From NCBI GenBank assembly GCA_903873135.1, contig CAIQNH010000091.1:1-37495 (forward strand): a stretch of DNA of 37,495 nucleotides. The letters run 5' to 3'. The stretch is from an uncultured Actinomycetes bacterium (GTDB lineage Bacteria; Actinomycetota; Acidimicrobiia; Acidimicrobiales; Microtrichaceae). The stretch's first letter is position 1; each line of letters opens with the position of its first letter. Below are positions 16,516 through 23,941 of the stretch, in pieces. The notes below the pieces were generated by a model. That model was given only the letters and a program-made list of their open reading frames with translations. It did not search any database and was not told the DNA's origin. The position numbers were made by a program, and so were the translations under genes.

Positions 16516-18057
16516 TCAGGCGCAGGTGAGGCCGACGGGCGGGGCGTCCGGCGACCAGCCGCCCGGGAAGGTCGTGGTCGTCACGACCGGCAGGCCGGCG
16601 TCGGTCGCCCCCGGTGCGGCCTGCGCCGCGGGCGGGACGGTGGTCGTCGTGCCCTCGTCACCGTTGGCCGGGTCGTCGATGTAGTCGAACTCCGGTGCGA
16701 GGACGAGCCGCACCTGTCCCGGGGGGAGCGCGGCGTCCTCCACGATCTCCGGGTCCGGACCGATCCACGCCGCCACCAGCTCGGCCATCGGGCGACCACC
16801 GGGCGCGTGCGCGACCGTCGAGCGCTCCGGCTGCGACGGCGCCTCGGCGATCTCGCCGAGGCCGAACCCACCGCCGCTGAGCACCCAGCTCACCCTCCGG
16901 GCCTCACCCTGTCGACCCGTGCCGTTGAGGATGGTGACCGTGACGTCCCGGGCGTCGGGGGGCGGGATGGTGGTCGTGGTCACCGCCGGGGTGACCACGC
17001 CGCGGAACACGTCGAGCATCGGTTGCGCCGCGGCTGCGTCGAGCAGCTCGACCGCAGCTCCCCCGCTGGTGGTGTGCGGCACCACGGGGAGCGAGTAGGT
17101 CTGCATCCGGCCGGGGTCGAAGTCCGCGAAGTGCGACACCAGTCCCAGCAGGTCACGCACCCCCAGCTGGTCGTCGATCGTCACGTTCTCCACCGCCGCG
17201 TCCACCAGCCCCGTGACCTTGGTGACGCTCGAGAGTCCGAGCGAACGCAGCTTGGCCATGGCGGCCCGGGTCAGCTCCTGCTGGCGACGCATCCGACCGA
17301 TGTCGTGGCTCGGGTCGTCCACCCACTCCTCGCCGTCGTTCCACTCGAGGTGCCGGGACCGGGCGAAGGCGAGGCCCTGGTAGCCGTCGAGGACGTGGCA
17401 GCCGGCACCGTCGATCGAGAGCCCCGAGTTGCGGTCGCGCACCGGGCGGTCGAAGTAGACCGGCACCCCGCCGATCGTGTTCACCAGGTCCTGGAACCCG
17501 GAGAAGTCCACCTCCACGTAGTGGTTGATCGGGATCCCCAGGTTGGTCTGGATGGTGTCGACGAGCGACTGGGTCGAGACGGCGAATGCGGAGTTGATGC
17601 GCTCCTCCTCCCCGCTGGGCGCGATCGGCACCCACAGGTCCCTCGGGATCGACAGCATGGAGATGCGGTCCTGACCCGGGTCCACCCTGACGATCGCCAT
17701 GCTGTCGGAACGACGACCGGGGGGTGCGCCGTCGCCCAGGAAGACCGCCGCGTTCGGGTCGTCCGCCGACAGGTCCTCCCGGCTGTCGGAGCCGATGACG
17801 AGGAAGTTCTGGGGCTCGTCGGGAACCGAGGCGGCCAGGTCCAGCTCGGTCCGCTCCACCTGGTTGTAGTTCCACCAGCCGTACCCGGCGACGGCGGCCC
17901 CGGCGAGGAGCGCCACCACGACGACGGCACCAGCGCCGCGCAGCCACCGCCGGGGCGGGCGGGCGGGCGTCTGCCGGGGTCGTCGGCGGACGACCGGGGC
18001 CGCGGCCTCGGCTGCGGTGCTCGCAGCGGCGTCGTCGGGGGTTCGTGGGTCGGTCAC
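16516..18057 (-). CDS. LytR-CpsA-Psr family protein with LytR_C domain
   Basis: LCP proteins transfer lipid-linked glycopolymers (such as arabinogalactan-type or teichoic polymers) onto peptidoglycan outside the membrane. The 513-residue protein has a Pro/Arg-rich cytoplasmic head (1-40) and one membrane anchor (about 41-61). An LCP domain (about 83-320) contains NFLVIGSDSR, RSDSMAIVRVDP, LSIPRDLWVPI and the pyrophosphate-binding region GLAFARSRHL. A LytR_C domain follows (about 370-465) with VTILNGTGRQGEA. Its tail is Thr/Pro-rich and ends in a cysteine two residues from the C-terminus. The GTG at 18057 is preceded by a TANNNT element about 34 nt away. Which polymer it handles cannot be told from the sequence. 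Confidence 0.93.
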   Translation of the reverse strand: MTDPRTPDDAAASTAAEAAAPVVRRRPRQTPARPPRRWLRGAGAVVVVALLAGAAVAGYGWWNYNQVERTELDLAASVPDEPQNFLVIGSDSREDLSADDPNAAVFLGDGAPPGRRSDSMAIVRVDPGQDRISMLSIPRDLWVPIAPSGEEERINSAFAVSTQSLVDTIQTNLGIPINHYVEVDFSGFQDLVNTIGGVPVYFDRPVRDRNSGLSIDGAGCHVLDGYQGLAFARSRHLEWNDGEEWVDDPSHDIGRMRRQQELTRAAMAKLRSLGLSSVTKVTGLVDAAVENVTIDDQLGVRDLLGLVSHFADFDPGRMQTYSLPVVPHTTSGGAAVELLDAAAAQPMLDVFRGVVTPAVTTTTIPPPDARDVTVTILNGTGRQGEARRVSWVLSGGGFGLGEIAEAPSQPERSTVAHAPGGRPMAELVAAWIGPDPEIVEDAALPPGQVRLVLAPEFDYIDDPANGDEGTTTTVPPAAQAAPGATDAGLPVVTTTTFPGGWSPDAPPVGLTCA

Positions 18058-18083
18058 GGGGAGTCACGGGTCGCTCGACCCGA

Positions 18084-18102
18084 CGGGACCACGCTAGTCC
18101 CG
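18084..18102 (-). promoter_or_regulatory. Hairpin with a -10 hexamer in its loop, between the ACAD and LCP genes
   Basis: CGGGAC (18084-18089) and GTCCCG (18097-18102) form a 6-bp stem. The 7-nt loop contains, on the minus strand, TAGCGT (18096-18091), the same hexamer seen before kup. It may terminate the acyl-CoA dehydrogenase transcript and start the LCP transcript. Confidence 0.35.
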
Positions 18103-18130
18103 CCCCGCCGCCGGCCCCCGGCAGGGTCGC

Positions 18131-19402
18131 TCAGCCGCCCGGGGGCGCCGGCTTGGGCTCCTTGGGGAGTCCCAGGACACGCTCGCCGACGATGTTCCGC
18201 TGGATCTGAGAGGTCCCGCCCCAGATGGTCTCGGACCGGGAGAAGAAGAACGCCGAGACCATCGGGCTCACCGGGTAGGTGTCCCGACCCTCGGCGCGCA
18301 GCGTGCCCGGCCACGAACCCCGCTCCGGACCCGTGGTCGACAGCAGAGCATCGGCACCGAAGACGTCGAGGGCGAGCTCCATGGCCTCCTGGTGCATCTC
18401 GGACCAGAACATCTTGTTGGTCGCCCCGAGGGCCGCCACGGCGAACCGCTCGGTCGGGCTGAGGAAGGTGCCGCGCTCCTTGGCGAGCGTGCTGGTGAGC
18501 GACCGCAGTCCGTTGATGCGCAGGATCTGCACCTTCGTGTGGAACCGGGCCAGCCGCTGGCGGATCAGTGGGTCCTGGTCGAGGCCCCGTTCCTGTGCGG
18601 CGGCGAGGATCAGCTTGTACTCCTCCTCGAAGCGGCGGTAGCCGGTGGTCGCCGACATGCCCCGCTCGAACGTGAGCGTGTCGTTGGCCACCTTCCAGCC
18701 GTTGTTCAGGCCGCCGACCACGTTGTCGATCGGGCAGCGGGCGTCGGTGAAGAACACCTCGTTGAACTCGGCGGTGCCGTCGGGCTGGGTGATGCCCCGG
18801 ACCTCGACCCCCGGCTGGTCCATGGGCACGAGCAGGTACGAGATGCCCGCCTGCTTCACGACCTCCGGGTCGGTGCGAGCCAGCACGAAGCAGTAGTCGG
18901 CGAACTGCGCCTGGGTCGTCCAGACCTTCTGGCCGTTGATCACCCACTCGTCGCCGTCCTGCACCGCCGTCGTCCCCAACGAGGCCAGGTCGGAACCGGA
19001 GTCCGGCTCGGAGAACCCCTGGCACCAGCGCATGGAACCGTCGAGGATCCGGGGCAGGAAGTACTGCTTCTGCTCCTCGGTCCCGTTCGCCAGGATCGTC
19101 GGACCCACCAGGGTGTCCCCGAAGAAGTCGGCCCGCATCGGCGCCTTGGCCCTGGCGAACTCCTCCGCGAGCACCACTCCCTGCATGGTGGAGAGCCCCT
19201 TGCCCCCGTAGTCCACGGGCCACGTCGCGCAGATCCACCCACCCTCGAAGAGTCGGCCGGTCCACGCCTCGTTGAAGCGCTCCTTCTCCTCCGGGGTCAT
19301 CGTGAACCCCTCGTCGAACCACCCCTCGGGCAGGTTCTCCTCGAGCCACGACCGGATCTCGGTGCGGAACTCCTCGGCCTCGGGCGGGTAGGTCAGGTCC
19401 AT
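18131..19402 (-). CDS. Acyl-CoA dehydrogenase family protein
   Basis: These FAD enzymes introduce an alpha-beta double bond in acyl-CoAs and pass electrons to ETF. The 423-residue protein has the ACAD N-terminal helical domain, then the substrate/FAD motif WCQGFSEPDSGSDLAS and the middle beta-domain with INGQKVWTTQAQFADY. The C-terminal helical domain ends in ETIWGGTSQIQRNIVGERVLG. Where short- and medium-chain enzymes have YEGT with the catalytic Glu, this protein has IWGGT, as in many actinobacterial FadE proteins, so the base must lie elsewhere or in a partner. The ATG at 19402 starts MDLTYPPEAEEFR, the usual N-terminus. The gene is divergent from the FrhB-like gene (81 bp). ETF subunits are encoded 8 kb away. 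Confidence 0.92.
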   Translation of the reverse strand: MDLTYPPEAEEFRTEIRSWLEENLPEGWFDEGFTMTPEEKERFNEAWTGRLFEGGWICATWPVDYGGKGLSTMQGVVLAEEFARAKAPMRADFFGDTLVGPTILANGTEEQKQYFLPRILDGSMRWCQGFSEPDSGSDLASLGTTAVQDGDEWVINGQKVWTTQAQFADYCFVLARTDPEVVKQAGISYLLVPMDQPGVEVRGITQPDGTAEFNEVFFTDARCPIDNVVGGLNNGWKVANDTLTFERGMSATTGYRRFEEEYKLILAAAQERGLDQDPLIRQRLARFHTKVQILRINGLRSLTSTLAKERGTFLSPTERFAVAALGATNKMFWSEMHQEAMELALDVFGADALLSTTGPERGSWPGTLRAEGRDTYPVSPMVSAFFFSRSETIWGGTSQIQRNIVGERVLGLPKEPKPAPPGG

Positions 19403-19470
19403 GGGGGCATTCTTGACCCATCGGTCGACCACCGGCCAGCCGGGTGGGGACCCCGGGGTGGGCGCAGGGG

Positions 19471-19476
19471 TAGGTT
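19471..19476 (+). promoter_or_regulatory. Candidate -10 element giving a leaderless FrhB-like transcript
   Basis: TAGGTT fits TANNNT, and its last base is 8 nt before the G of the GTG at 19484. Transcription would start at or one base before the start codon. There is no Shine-Dalgarno and no clear -35. Confidence 0.45.
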
Positions 19477-19483
19477 CTCGGAC

Positions 19484-20689
19484 GTGACCGACACCACCAC
19501 GACCGACGGGGCCGGGGACGCCGCGACGACGGACCTGGTCGAACGCCTCGAGGCGACCGCGGCGACGCGGTGGCGCAACCAGTGGGCGGAACTCAAGTCC
19601 CAGGTGATCGACACGGACCTGTGCACCGGCTGCGCCGGTTGCGTGATCTCGTGCCCGCACGACGTGATCGGCTACCAGCACGACCAGGGCGGCTACCGGC
19701 CGTTCCACCTCGAGGACGAGCTCGGCCCGGACGACTGCACCCACGGCCAGAAGGGCTGCACCACCTGCACCCGGGCGTGTCCCCGGTTCGGCATCTGGGA
19801 GGCCCAGGCCGACGACCACCTGTTCGGACGGGTCCGTCACGACGACGAGGTGGCCGGGATCTACCAGGACATCCTGCTCACCCGGGCCAGCGACGACCAC
19901 GTCCACGAGCTCGGCCAGGACGGAGGACTGGTCTCCGCCATCCTCATCTGGGCGCTCGAGCACGACTACATCGACGCCGCCCTGGTGTCGTACCTGGAGG
20001 GCGACGCCACGTCGTGGAAGGCGATCCCCGGCGTGGCCGCCAACCGAGAGGAGATCCTCGCCTCCGCCGGGAGCAGGTACACCTACTCGGCCAACACCCT
20101 CGCCCTCGACGAGGCGCTCGAGGCCGGACACCAGCGCCTCGCCCTCGTGGGCATGAGCTGCCAGTCCTCGGTGCCGCCGGTGATGTGGGCGCGCAAGGCC
20201 GGCAAGGTCGCCAAGCCGATCGTGTTCAACCTGGGCCTGCTGTGCTCCAAGACCTTCGACGACGCCATCTTCGAGGAGCTCTTCTGGACGAAGTACGGGC
20301 TGGCCAAGGAGCACATGGTCAAGATGAACATCAAGGGCGTGTTCCAGATCTGGATGGACGACGGGGCGTACCACGAGATCAACCTGAAGGAGTGCCACGC
20401 CTGGACCCGCGACGGGTGCAACCACTGCCCCGACTTCGCAGCGGAGCACGCCGACATCTCCTGCGGCGGGATCGGCGAGAACGCCAACTGGACCCTCACG
20501 ATCGTCCGGACCGACCTGGGGCGGGAGATCGTCGCTCGCATGGTCGAGGAGGGCGTGATCGAGGCCCGGCCGGGCGACTCCGACCCCGGGGCGATCGCGC
20601 TCATGCGCAAGCTGGCCGAGAAGTCCCGGAGCCGGTGGCCGACGACGGCCGAGTCGAGCGTGCGCGTGGGCCTCTCGGCGAAGCCCTGA
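19484..20689 (+). CDS. FrhB-family coenzyme F420/iron-sulfur oxidoreductase subunit
   Basis: The 401-residue protein combines two ferredoxin-like [4Fe-4S] sites with an FrhB (F420 hydrogenase beta) catalytic region. Cys47, 50, 53 and 57 form the first site (CTGCAGCVISCP). Cys85, 92, 95 and 99 form the second. The FrhB part has GMSCQSS (C226), GLLCSKTF (C254) and a C-terminal cluster C304, C312, C315, C327 in the GCNHCPDF and ADISCGG blocks. This suggests flavin-mediated electron transfer between F420 and a low-potential Fe-S carrier such as ferredoxin. The electron partner is not encoded nearby. GTG 19484 is the only start that keeps a sensible N-terminus and matches a -10 element; 46 residues precede the first cluster. 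Family assignment is firm; the actual reaction is inference. Confidence 0.88.
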   Translation: MTDTTTTDGAGDAATTDLVERLEATAATRWRNQWAELKSQVIDTDLCTGCAGCVISCPHDVIGYQHDQGGYRPFHLEDELGPDDCTHGQKGCTTCTRACPRFGIWEAQADDHLFGRVRHDDEVAGIYQDILLTRASDDHVHELGQDGGLVSAILIWALEHDYIDAALVSYLEGDATSWKAIPGVAANREEILASAGSRYTYSANTLALDEALEAGHQRLALVGMSCQSSVPPVMWARKAGKVAKPIVFNLGLLCSKTFDDAIFEELFWTKYGLAKEHMVKMNIKGVFQIWMDDGAYHEINLKECHAWTRDGCNHCPDFAAEHADISCGGIGENANWTLTIVRTDLGREIVARMVEEGVIEARPGDSDPGAIALMRKLAEKSRSRWPTTAESSVRVGLSAKP

Positions 20690-20705
20690 CCCGGGCCCGG
20701 GTCAG
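20686..20705. terminator. 20-bp perfect palindrome spanning both convergent stop codons
   Basis: CTGACCCGGGCCCGGGTCAG is self-complementary over all 20 bases. The TGA of the FrhB-like gene (20687-20689) and the TGA of the lipoprotein gene (20704-20702 on the minus strand) are its two mirrored arms. It can form a very stable hairpin in both transcripts. Confidence 0.6.
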
Positions 20706-21073
20706 CTCGGGTCGGCCTGCTTGCAGCGGTCGTAGACGGTCTGGATGTTGGCGGGCACGACGATCTGACCCGCCTCCTCCTGCGACTGCTGCTGCTCGAA
20801 GGCGTCGACCTGCTCCCACGGCACCGTGTCGACCAGCCCCTGGTACACGCACTCGCAGTAGGGGACGGTGCCCCGGGTCGGGTCGGTGAACTGGCCCTGC
20901 TCGTTCGGTTCGACCCCGGTGCACCCGATCATGAAGTTGGCCTGGTAGGCCTCCCCGTACTCCTTCGGCTGCGTGGGCCCGGCGCAGCCGGCCAGGGCGA
21001 GCGTGGCGGCGAGCAGACCGACGAGGACGGGGCCTCGTCGGGGACGGTCACGGTCGCGGGCGGAGATCGGCAT
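20702..21073 (-). CDS. Small predicted lipoprotein of unknown function
   Basis: The 123-residue protein has an Arg-rich n-region, a hydrophobic stretch (about 16-27) and a lipobox LAGC with the lipidated cysteine at position 30. It should be exported and anchored to the outer face of the membrane. The mature part is about 94 residues, mostly polar, with further cysteines in MIGCTG, PYCECVYQG and DRCKQ that could form disulphides. I do not recognise a named family. The ATG at 21073 has GAGGTG about 5 nt upstream, and a TACCGT -10 candidate lies at 21105-21100. Its stop forms half of a perfect palindrome shared with the FrhB-like gene. Confidence 0.85.
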   Translation of the reverse strand: MPISARDRDRPRRGPVLVGLLAATLALAGCAGPTQPKEYGEAYQANFMIGCTGVEPNEQGQFTDPTRGTVPYCECVYQGLVDTVPWEQVDAFEQQQSQEEAGQIVVPANIQTVYDRCKQADPS

Positions 21074-21099
21074 CGGGCACCTCGGTTGGGGACCCGAGC

Positions 21100-21105
21100 A
21101 CGGTA
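21100..21105 (-). promoter_or_regulatory. Candidate -10 element of the lipoprotein gene
   Basis: TACCGT on the minus strand fits TANNNT and would give a leader of about 20 nt containing the Shine-Dalgarno. No clear -35 is seen. Confidence 0.3.
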
Positions 21106-21278
21106 GCGGCCCGGCCGATGGTGGGACCACACGGCCCCGTCCGCTCACCTCGGCACCGGTCCGGGCCACTCCGCGTTCCTCCGCCGGGTCGGAGCGGACC
21201 GACCGGATCCCGGCGATCGACCACCACCCGACCCACGGGCGTACCCACTCCATCGGCACAGAGCACCCCCGGTGTGAG

Positions 21279-21292
21279 GGGTCGTTGGACCC
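21279..21292 (-). terminator. Small hairpin after the uracil-DNA glycosylase gene
   Basis: GGGTC and GACCC arms with a GTTG loop lie 10 nt beyond the glycosylase stop. It is short and lacks a U-tract, so it is only a candidate terminator. Confidence 0.25.
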
Positions 21293-21302
21293 ATCGGCGC
21301 GC

Positions 21303-21968
21303 TCAGGCCGCGGAGAGCTCCCGCGCCCGGGTGAACACGGCGTCCAGCATCGGCTCGGTGAGCCGGCGGGTGGAGGTGTTCAGCTGGCTCACGTGGTAGC
21401 AGCCCAGCAGGGTGCGGCCGCCCGGCGCCGACAGCTCCACGCCGTGCCCGAACCGGGGCCGGGGCGAGCACCCGAGCCACCGGGCGGTCTCGCCGAAGCC
21501 GAACGCACCCAGGCCCACCAGGACCCGGGCCCGGGTGAGCAACCCGAGCTCGGCGGTGAACCAGTCCCGGCATGCGTCTCGCTCCCGGGGCGTCGGCCGG
21601 TTGCCCGGCGGTGCGCAGTGGACGGGCGAGGTCACGAACACGTCACGCAGTACCAGGCCGTCGTCGGGCCCGGTCGAGGACGCCTGGGACGCCAGGCCCG
21701 CCCGGTGGAGGGCACCGACCAGCCAGTCGCCCGAGCGGTCGCCGGTGAACATCCGGCCGGTCCGATTGGCACCGTGCGCTGCCGGGGCCAGACCGACGAC
21801 GACGATCCGGGCGCCCGGGTCCCCGAACCCCGGCACGGGTCGACCCCAGTACTCCTCGTCGCGGTGGGCGGCCCGCTTCACCGCCGCCACCTCCTCGCGC
21901 CACGCCACGAGCCGGTCGCACCGTCGGCACGTCACCAGCCGGTCCGCAACCGCCTGCAGGTCGCTCAC
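21303..21968 (-). CDS. udgB: Family 5 uracil-DNA glycosylase (UdgB type)
   Basis: The enzyme excises uracil and other deaminated bases from DNA, an important repair step in GC-rich genomes. The 221-residue protein has the family 5 motif GLAPAAHGANRTGRMFTGD and the C-terminal CYHVSQLNT motif. Its four-cysteine [4Fe-4S] set includes CRRC near the N-terminus, with further cysteines near the HCAPPGNR and RDAC segments. The first motif lacks the polar catalytic Asp or Asn of families 1-4, as is normal for family 5. The GTG start at 21968 lies 6 nt after a TATGCT hexamer, so the mRNA is probably leaderless. It is divergent from the histidine phosphatase, with only 22 bp between them. Confidence 0.92.
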   Translation of the reverse strand: MSDLQAVADRLVTCRRCDRLVAWREEVAAVKRAAHRDEEYWGRPVPGFGDPGARIVVVGLAPAAHGANRTGRMFTGDRSGDWLVGALHRAGLASQASSTGPDDGLVLRDVFVTSPVHCAPPGNRPTPRERDACRDWFTAELGLLTRARVLVGLGAFGFGETARWLGCSPRPRFGHGVELSAPGGRTLLGCYHVSQLNTSTRRLTEPMLDAVFTRARELSAA

Positions 21969-21974
21969 GGGCGG

Positions 21975-21984
21975 AGCATAGGAT
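21975..21984. promoter_or_regulatory. Overlapping divergent -10 elements in a 22-bp intergenic region
   Basis: On the minus strand TATGCT (21980-21975) ends 6 nt before the glycosylase GTG. On the plus strand TAGGAT (21979-21984) ends 6 nt before the phosphatase GTG. The two hexamers share two bases and sit in the inverted repeat GCATAGGATGC. Both transcripts would be leaderless and could not be initiated at the same time. Confidence 0.5.
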
Positions 21985-21990
21985 GCCCCC

Positions 21991-22674
21991 GTGGCCCGTC
22001 CTCAGGCAGCGACCAGGACGCGGCCGACCCGCCGGTCGACCCGCTCCCCCCGACCCACGCTCGTGCTGTGCGTCCGCCACGGGCGCACCTCGACCACCGG
22101 TCAGGTCCTGCCCGGTCGGGCACCCGGACTCCACCTGTCGGACGAAGGGCGGCGCCAGGCGGAGCACGTCGCCGCCCGGATCGGGGCCCTCGGCAACGTC
22201 GACGCGGTGTACGCCTCCCCGCTGGAGCGGACCCGGGAGACGGCCGCACCGATCGCCCGGGCCGTGGGACACCGCGTCCGGACGGCCCGGGGCCTCCTCG
22301 AGTGCGACTTCGGCAGCTGGACCGGTCGACGACTCGCCGACCTCCGCAAGCTGCCCGAGTGGCACGCCGTGCAGCACTCGCCGTCGACGTTCCGCTTCCC
22401 CGGCGGCGAGTCGTTCACCGAGATGCAGGCCCGGATGTGGGACCAGCTCCTCACCCTGGCCGCCGCCCACCCCGGAGGCACCATCGTGGCCGCCTCCCAC
22501 GCCGACCCGATCAAGGCAGCGGTCGCCGTGGCGGCGGGCATCCACCTCGACCTGTTCCAGCGCACCAGCATCTCGCCGTGCTCGGTCACGGCGCTGCTCC
22601 TCGGTGCCGGGACACCGCTGGTGCTCTGCACCAACTCGACGGGGGACGACCTGTCGGGACTCTCGCCGTCGTGA
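21991..22674 (+). CDS. Histidine phosphatase of the MSMEG_4193 family (trio member 1)
   Basis: The 227-residue protein belongs to the histidine phosphatase/phosphomutase superfamily. The catalytic RHG motif is in LCVRHGRTS. The supporting motifs SPLERTRETA, LLECDFGSWTG and VVAASHADPIK (second catalytic His) are intact, so it should be an active phosphatase on an unknown substrate. The sequence FRFPGGESFTEMQARMW is typical of the MSMEG_4193 family. It is followed by DUF3090 and the SCO1521-family protein, the conserved actinobacterial trio (Rv2135c, Rv2134c and Rv2133c in Mycobacterium tuberculosis, as I recall). GTG 21991 is exactly positioned for leaderless initiation. The Arg/Thr-rich first 20 residues are variable in such proteins. 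Confidence 0.9.
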   Translation: MARPQAATRTRPTRRSTRSPRPTLVLCVRHGRTSTTGQVLPGRAPGLHLSDEGRRQAEHVAARIGALGNVDAVYASPLERTRETAAPIARAVGHRVRTARGLLECDFGSWTGRRLADLRKLPEWHAVQHSPSTFRFPGGESFTEMQARMWDQLLTLAAAHPGGTIVAASHADPIKAAVAVAAGIHLDLFQRTSISPCSVTALLLGAGTPLVLCTNSTGDDLSGLSPS

Positions 22675-22689
22675 GGCTGGTGGCGCGAC

Positions 22690-23184
22690 GTGGGTGAGTC
22701 GTGGACCTTCGACCGACCCGACCGCTTCACGTGCGGCTGCGTCGGCGAACCGGGGCAGCGGACGTTCTACCTGCAGGTCCGTGACGGTCGCAGCCTGTTC
22801 ACGCTGCAGGTGGAGAAGGAACAGGTGCGGGTGCTCGGGCAGTACCTCGGCCAGGTGGCCCAGCAGCTCGGAGGGGTCGAGCCCGACCGCGACGTGGTCG
22901 GGCTCGCCGAGCCCCTCGACCCGACGTTCGTGGTGGGCGACGTGGGCGTGGCCGCCGACGACGACGACCGGGCCGTCGTGATCGTGCTCGAGGAGCTGCC
23001 CTGGTGGCCCGAGGACGAGGACGACGACGAGCGGGGGCGGACGGTGACCGTCACGGTGCCGCTCGACCAGGCTGCGGCCTTCGCCGAGGTCGCCGAGGAG
23101 CTGGTGCGAGCCGGACGGCCGCCGTGTCCGCTCTGCGGTGCACCGGTCGACCCCGGCGGGCACGCCTGTCCGCGGTGGAACTGA
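22690..23184 (+). CDS. DUF3090 family protein (trio member 2)
   Basis: The 164-residue protein matches the DUF3090/TIGR03847 family, whose function is unknown. The N-terminal part has FTCGCVGEPGQRTFYLQ and SLFTLQVEKEQVRVLG. The middle is acidic. The C-terminus has a zinc-ribbon-like CPLCGAPVDPGGHACP with three cysteines and a histidine. It starts at GTG 22690, 15 nt after the phosphatase stop, and ends one base before the start of the SCO1521-family gene. Invariable co-occurrence with its two neighbours in actinobacteria suggests one shared pathway. Confidence 0.92.
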   Translation: MGESWTFDRPDRFTCGCVGEPGQRTFYLQVRDGRSLFTLQVEKEQVRVLGQYLGQVAQQLGGVEPDRDVVGLAEPLDPTFVVGDVGVAADDDDRAVVIVLEELPWWPEDEDDDERGRTVTVTVPLDQAAAFAEVAEELVRAGRPPCPLCGAPVDPGGHACPRWN

Positions 23185-23185
23185 C

Positions 23186-23941
23186 GTGGCACCCGGCGAG
23201 GACGACGACACCTACGAGTACCGATCGACGCTGCGGACCGACGACCCGGACGTCCCCGTGGTCCTGGCCCGGGGCGACGTCGAGATCGTCGGTCGCATGC
23301 CGTGGTCGTCGAACGCCACCTTCCTCGTCGAGGTGCGCCACGGCGACGACCTCGTCCCGGCCGTCTACAAGCCGGGACGCGGCGAGCGTCCGCTGTGGGA
23401 CTTCCCCGAGGGGCTCTGGCGACGGGAGGTCGCTGCGTACGAGCTGTCCCGTCGTCTCGGCTGGGACCTCGTCCCACCGACCGTCGCCCGCACCGACGCC
23501 CCGGCCGGACCCGGCTCGCTGCAGGCGTTCGTGCCGGCGCGCTACGACGAGCACTACTTCACCATCCGGGACGAGCCCGGACACCGGGACGCGCTGCGCC
23601 GGCTCTGCGCGTTCGACCTGGTGGCCAACTCGACCGACCGCAAGGGCGGCCACGTGCTGCTCGACGGCGACGACCGGATCTGGGCGATCGACAACGGCCT
23701 GACCTTCCACGTGGAGTTCAAGCTCCGGACGGTGGTGTGGGAGTTCGCCGGCGAGCCCGTCGACGAGGCGCTGCTCGCCGACGTCGACCGGTTGGCGCGC
23801 GACGGCGCCGGCGACGAGCTCGGGGCGCTGCTCGAGGCCGACGAGGTCGAGGCCCTCACCGAGCGCGCCGCGACCCTCGTGGCGATCGGCCGGTTCCCCA
23901 CCGACCCGACGGGCCACCGGCACCCGTGGCCACTGGTGTGA
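23186..23941 (+). CDS. SCO1521/TIGR03843 family protein, PI3/4-kinase-like (trio member 3)
   Basis: The 251-residue protein matches the actinobacterial SCO1521 family, distantly related to phosphatidylinositol 3/4-kinases and HipA-like kinases. Family blocks are FLVEVRHGDDLVPAVYKP (candidate ATP-binding Lys), RGERPLWDFPEGLWRREVAAYE and GWDLVPPT. Next come the catalytic-loop-like DLVANSTDRKGGHVLL and the metal-binding-like IWAIDNGLTFH. A kinase-type phosphotransfer is thus plausible, opposite to the phosphatase encoded two genes upstream. GTG 23186 follows the DUF3090 stop by one base. Its own stop overlaps the next GTG by four bases. The substrate is unknown. Confidence 0.92.
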   Translation: MAPGEDDDTYEYRSTLRTDDPDVPVVLARGDVEIVGRMPWSSNATFLVEVRHGDDLVPAVYKPGRGERPLWDFPEGLWRREVAAYELSRRLGWDLVPPTVARTDAPAGPGSLQAFVPARYDEHYFTIRDEPGHRDALRRLCAFDLVANSTDRKGGHVLLDGDDRIWAIDNGLTFHVEFKLRTVVWEFAGEPVDEALLADVDRLARDGAGDELGALLEADEVEALTERAATLVAIGRFPTDPTGHRHPWPLV

